DNA from: VAZQ01 sp963835165
GTDB lineage: Bacteria; Pseudomonadota; Alphaproteobacteria; Rhizobiales; Xanthobacteraceae
Direction: 5' to 3'
Assembly: GCA_963835165.1 (NCBI GenBank)
Contig: CAWIGD010000054.1
Coordinates: 45,098-109,097, forward strand
Length of the DNA stretch: 64,000 nt
Shown one piece after another: positions 60,834-64,000 of the stretch. Under the pieces are notes generated by a model that had not been told where the DNA came from, did not search any database, and was given only the letters and a program-made list of their open reading frames with translations. How positions within the stretch are numbered: position 1 is the stretch's first letter; each line of letters opens with the position of its first letter. Position numbers and translations under genes: made by a program.

Positions 60834-60882
60834 GGCGCATGATCTTTTTCGAAAAGTCTGCAACTTTTCGGAATCCTGCGCC
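60834..60882. repeat. AGAGCATGATC-type intergenic palindrome (best copy)
   Basis: GGCGCATGATC, TTTCGAAAAGT, ACTTTTCGGAAT and CCTGCGCC form an almost complete inverted repeat with a short loop. It ends next to the stop of the histidine kinase at 60883. The same kind of element, more decayed, is at 21728 and 52871. Confidence 0.7.
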
Positions 60883-61929
60883 TCACGGCGCAAATGCGAT
60901 TTCGATCCGCGTGCCGCGATGGAGTGAATCGTACGAGATGCGGGCGCCCAATTTATCGGCCATGGCCTTGACGATGCGCTGACCGAGGCCGGTCGAGCCG
61001 ATGGGCGCCGAGCCGGCGAACCCCACGCCGTCATCCTCGACGCTGATCACGGCGTTGCCGGCTGCGTCCCGCGCCCGCAAGCCGACCCGGATAGGGCCTT
61101 TGCCCATGGGGTAGGCATACTTGAGCGCGTTGATCACCAGCTCGTTCACGATCACGCCGATCGCGACGGCGCGGTCCGGATCGGTCTCGACCGGATCCGC
61201 CGCGAGCGAGAGTTGTGCGAACGCGTCGCCCTCGGTGGAGCTTCGCAGATCCTCGATCAGCGCATCGAGATACTGATCGATCGCCACCGTCTTGACGTCC
61301 TCGGATGTATAGAGGCGCCGATGCACCTGGGCGACGGCCATGACGCGCGTGGCAGCATCGAGCAGCGCTGTCTTCACCTCCTGCCCGGGATTGGCCTGGC
61401 TTTGCATCTGCAGCATGGCGGCGATCAGTTGCAGCGAGTTGCCGACACGGTGGTTGACCTCTTGCAGCAGGACCGCGCGCTCCTCCGCGAGCGTCTCGAA
61501 GCGGTCGCGCGCTCGACGTACTTCGGCTTCCGCCGTCTCTTTTGCCCGGCGCAGCCGCATCGCCTCCACTGCGCTTTGGAACGTCGCTTTCAGCAGCGGG
61601 ATGAATTCGCCTTGCGCATCCTTGACCACATAGTCGAACGCGCCCGCCTTGAGGGCGGTCACGACCAGCTTGCTGTCCTGGGCGCCGGTCACGAAGATCA
61701 CGGGAGGATGGTTCGCGATCGCATGAATGCGCGCCAAGGTGCTTAGCCCGTCGAGCCCTGGCATGTTCTGGTCGAGCGCTATGACGTCGAACTCCTCCGC
61801 GGCGAGCGCTCGCAGACCGCTCTCGCCGTCGGACGCGCAGACGACGCGAATTCCCTCTCGCTCCAGCCCGCGCGAAACCAGGCGGCGCAGGCCCTCATCG
61901 TCGTCGATATAGAGGACATTGCGGGGCAT
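60883..61929 (-). CDS. Response regulator-sensor kinase hybrid (REC + HisKA_2/HATPase)
   Basis: The 348-residue protein has an N-terminal receiver domain (NVLYIDDDEGLRRLVSRGL, phosphoacceptor D53 in ALDQNMPG). A coiled-coil follows, then a HisKA_2 dimerisation/phosphoacceptor region with H160 (LLQEVNHRVGNSLQLIAAML) and a HATPase (NELVINALKYAYPMGKGPI, VSVEDDGVGFAG-like). Kinases of this layout are HWE-like relatives common in Alphaproteobacteria. The REC-first order suggests that it receives phosphate or signal from its operon partners. It is the last gene of a three-gene operon, starting 3 nt from the preceding stop. Confidence 0.9.
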   Translation of the reverse strand: MPRNVLYIDDDEGLRRLVSRGLEREGIRVVCASDGESGLRALAAEEFDVIALDQNMPGLDGLSTLARIHAIANHPPVIFVTGAQDSKLVVTALKAGAFDYVVKDAQGEFIPLLKATFQSAVEAMRLRRAKETAEAEVRRARDRFETLAEERAVLLQEVNHRVGNSLQLIAAMLQMQSQANPGQEVKTALLDAATRVMAVAQVHRRLYTSEDVKTVAIDQYLDALIEDLRSSTEGDAFAQLSLAADPVETDPDRAVAIGVIVNELVINALKYAYPMGKGPIRVGLRARDAAGNAVISVEDDGVGFAGSAPIGSTGLGQRIVKAMADKLGARISYDSLHRGTRIEIAFAP

Positions 61930-61931
61930 CG

Positions 61932-62384
61932 TCAGATGGCGGCAGGAACTTGGATGACGGTGAAGAACAGCCCGAGTTGGCGGATCGCGTGGGCGAAGTT
62001 CTCGTAGTTCACGGGCTTGGTGATGTAGACATTGCATCCGAGGTCATAGCAGCGCTTGATTTCCACCGCGTCGTCGGTGGTGGTGAGAACCACCACCGGG
62101 CTGCGCTTGAGGTGTTCGTTCTCTTTCAGCCGTCTGAGGATGTCCACTCCGCTCATGTCCGGCAGGTTCAGATCGAGCAGGATCAGCAACGCGTTGCCTT
62201 TGTTTACTGCGCCGGTCCCGTCCGCCCCGAACAGGAATTTGACCGCGTCCGACCCGTTGGCAAACGGCTGGATGGGGTTGTTCACGCCGGCGCGGCGGAT
62301 GTTCTTTTCGATCAGGCGGGCGTGCCCTTCGTCATCCTCCACCATGATGATTGTGACGGGCTGTTCGGCCATCCGGGCGTTCAT
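61932..62384 (-). CDS. Single-domain response regulator (Rcp1-like)
   Basis: The 150-residue protein is a lone receiver domain: TIIMVEDDEGHARLIEKNIR with the acidic pair, phosphoacceptor D71 in LILLDLNLPDMSGVDILRRL, the switch Thr in VVVLTTTDD, and the Lys in NVYITKPVNYENF. Rcp1-type regulators like this follow bacteriophytochrome-like or CHASE3 kinases. The start at 62384 overlaps the kinase stop (ATGA), with AGGAG upstream. The output is probably the hybrid protein downstream. Confidence 0.92.
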   Translation of the reverse strand: MNARMAEQPVTIIMVEDDEGHARLIEKNIRRAGVNNPIQPFANGSDAVKFLFGADGTGAVNKGNALLILLDLNLPDMSGVDILRRLKENEHLKRSPVVVLTTTDDAVEIKRCYDLGCNVYITKPVNYENFAHAIRQLGLFFTVIQVPAAI

Positions 62385-63847
62385 GCAACACTCCTGTTTT
62401 CCCCAACCCAACGGCGCGGCAGCGTGACGGTGAAGACGCTGCCTTTTCCAAGTTCCGACGTGAGGCCCATCGTGCCGCCGAGCCGGCGCACCAGTGCGCG
62501 CACATGGGCCAGCCCTATGCCTTCGCCCGGCTGGTCCTGCGGACCCGAACGACGAAAGAGCTCGAATACACGCTGATGATCGTGCGGGTCGATGCCCCGA
62601 CCATTGTCGCAGACCTCGTATATCACCTGCGTGCGCGTTGCACGGCCCTTGATTTCAATCCTGCCGGGTTCCTCGTGACGACCGTATTTGAGCGCATTGT
62701 CGAGCAGGTTCGAAAAGATCTGCTCCACGGCCAGCTGGTCGCTCACGACCGGGGGAAGATCGGAAACGACGACGGTCGCCCCTTGTTCCGACGCCCGATG
62801 CGCGACGGTCTGCGCGATCGACGCAAGCAGTGCGTTCATGTCGATCTCTTCGGGCTTGAAGTCGCGGCGGCCCTCGCGCGAGAGCTTCAAGACCGCGTTG
62901 ATGAGACGGTCCATCTTGGTGATGGAGGTCTTGATGAAGGTGATCGCCTCATCGAAACCCGTGCCCAGCGGATCAGCGGAGGTGCCGGTACTCTCGCGCG
63001 GATCGGCGTGGGCAGCAGCCACGCCGGCCTGCTCGCGCAGCTTCGCGATCTCTTCGAAGATGTCGCTGCGCAATGCTTCCAACTCTGTGGTGAAGCCCAT
63101 GATGTTCACGAGCGGCGAGCGCAGATCGTGGCTGACGATATAGGCGAAGCGCTGAATTTCCTCGTTGGCTTCGGTCAGATCGGCTGTGCGGTGCGCGACG
63201 ATGCGCTCGAGATTGGCATTCGTGGCCGCGAGTTCATTGCGCGCGGATTCGCGTTGGCGGGACGTGCGCTGGACGAGAAAGACGGACAGCGCGCCGATCA
63301 GCACGACAAGCGCCATGCCGGTGAGCGAGACCGCGAGCAAGCGAGCATCGTTGCGCCGGGACGCGGCCGAGCGGGCGAGCAGCAGCCGCTCTTCATCCGC
63401 TGACGTCCGCTCCACCAACAGCCGCAATGCGTTCATGGTCTTGAAGCCGTCATCCGATTGCACCAGCGCGATCGCCGCGTCGTGATGCCCGGAGTCCTTT
63501 AATTCAACCGTCTTTGCGAGCTCGTCCATCTTCGCCCGCGCCAGCGCGTCCATCTGGTCGAGAACGGGACCGCGTTCCGGGTTGTCGATCGTCAGAGTTC
63601 GCAACTCGGCCAGGTTGGTCTCGATGGCGGGCGCGGCGTCGCGATAGTCCGCGAGGTATTGTTGCCGTCCCGTGAGCAAATAGCCGCGCTGGCCGCTCTC
63701 GGCGCGTCGCACGTTCAGCAGCAGATTGGACAGCTTCTCCTGCACGTTGACGGTATGGACCACGCGCCGCGCGTCTTCTGCCGATTGCTCCGCCAGCCAT
63801 ACCGTGGCCGTGCCGATCGCAATCAGCAGCGCAAATCCCACGCCCAA
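62381..63847 (-). CDS. CHASE3-domain sensor histidine kinase
   Basis: The kinase has an N-terminal transmembrane segment, a periplasmic CHASE3 domain (RRAESGQRGYLLTGRQQYL is its hallmark), and a second helix (LLAVSLTGMALVVLIGALSV). HisKA with H240 (YIVSHDLRSPLVNIM) and HATPase (IFSNLLDNALKYGR, VCDNGRGID, GEGIGLAHVRALVRRLGG) follow. The start is uncertain. TTG at 63847 lies inside the first helix, which extends upstream in frame as LSIQPILLGVGF with no ATG. If one C is missing from the CCCC at 63870-63873, an ATG at 63891 would be the start. It heads the operon. Confidence 0.87.
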   Translation of the reverse strand: MGVGFALLIAIGTATVWLAEQSAEDARRVVHTVNVQEKLSNLLLNVRRAESGQRGYLLTGRQQYLADYRDAAPAIETNLAELRTLTIDNPERGPVLDQMDALARAKMDELAKTVELKDSGHHDAAIALVQSDDGFKTMNALRLLVERTSADEERLLLARSAASRRNDARLLAVSLTGMALVVLIGALSVFLVQRTSRQRESARNELAATNANLERIVAHRTADLTEANEEIQRFAYIVSHDLRSPLVNIMGFTTELEALRSDIFEEIAKLREQAGVAAAHADPRESTGTSADPLGTGFDEAITFIKTSITKMDRLINAVLKLSREGRRDFKPEEIDMNALLASIAQTVAHRASEQGATVVVSDLPPVVSDQLAVEQIFSNLLDNALKYGRHEEPGRIEIKGRATRTQVIYEVCDNGRGIDPHDHQRVFELFRRSGPQDQPGEGIGLAHVRALVRRLGGTMGLTSELGKGSVFTVTLPRRWVGENRSVA

Positions 63848-64000
63848 CAGGATTGGCTGGATCGAAAGCGGGGAACCGCGGTGAATGTCATCTACCGTAC
63901 AAAACGATTGGAGGGATTTTGGTTGCAGGAGGTATGGCTTAGGTCACAAGCAAAGAAAAACGGAATCCTCCCCGTAAGGTTCCAAGGGAACTCGGTCCCC

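Overview
The window is GC-rich, densely coded chromosomal DNA. Its gene content points to an alphaproteobacterium of the order Hyphomicrobiales, near Bradyrhizobium, Rhodopseudomonas and Xanthobacteraceae. The evidence is the set of alphaproteobacterial families (DUF2093, DUF4170, DUF6101, HisZ, the pmbA/cysQ/DUF4170/DUF374/waaA/lpxK gene order), the HisKA_2-type sensor kinase, and an expansion of orphan tripartite-tricarboxylate (TctC/Bug) solute receptors. This placement is inferred from proteins recognised by eye, not from a search. I see no rRNA, tRNA, CRISPR array, transposase or phage gene.

Layout. 1-6.3 kb: hisZ (cut by the window edge), rsmE, a secreted protein coupled to ubiA, a GFA-like protein, a divergent AraC regulator pair and a DUF6101 protein. 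6.5-12.3 kb: pmbA, a CysQ-like phosphatase, a DUF4170 protein, a DUF374 acyltransferase, waaA and lpxK, a lipid A/Kdo assembly operon. 12.4-22.4 kb: a compact MetE-like protein, xseA, a cupin, a Bug receptor, purD, a haloacetate/fluoroacetate dehalogenase homologue, an APH-type phosphotransferase, a patatin and tadA. 22.5-24.1 kb: rluB and rsmD. 24.1-29.8 kb: four tandem Bug receptors and chrA. 29.9-40.7 kb: mutL, a fifth clustered Bug receptor (the sixth in the window), arfB, an M16 protease pair, lspA and ileS. 41-47 kb: an AI-2E permease, a YqjD/YqjE-like pair, ribF, a HAD hydrolase and a GT39-like membrane protein. 47-54 kb: an omega-aminotransferase, hisS, a run of small secreted proteins, RNase T2, rlmJ and a cold-shock protein. 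54-64 kb: a GST, an outer-membrane beta-barrel, uvrC, pgsA-moaD-moaE, a Vgb-like lyase and a three-gene two-component operon.

The most unusual structure is a compound palindromic repeat present three times (18206-18372, 43081-43245, 50874-51037). Each copy is two homologous hairpin units of about 77 bp in inverted orientation, separated by exactly 12 nt. Each unit is bounded by CTAG. The inner stems differ between copies but keep their pairing through compensatory changes. The terminal CTAG supplies the TAG stop codon of purD, of the YqjE-like gene and of ribF, and at the first locus the element ends 3 nt before the dehalogenase start codon. Three other intergenic repeat types also occur.

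Four housekeeping loci are disrupted by apparent single-base indels: rluB tail (about 23365), ileS (about 39467), ribF (about 43926) and uvrC (about 57611). The start of the histidine kinase at 62381-63847 may be affected in the same way. Because ileS and ribF are essential functions and three of the four indels fit short runs of C, sequencing or assembly error is the likeliest explanation. Both flanking reading frames are otherwise intact.
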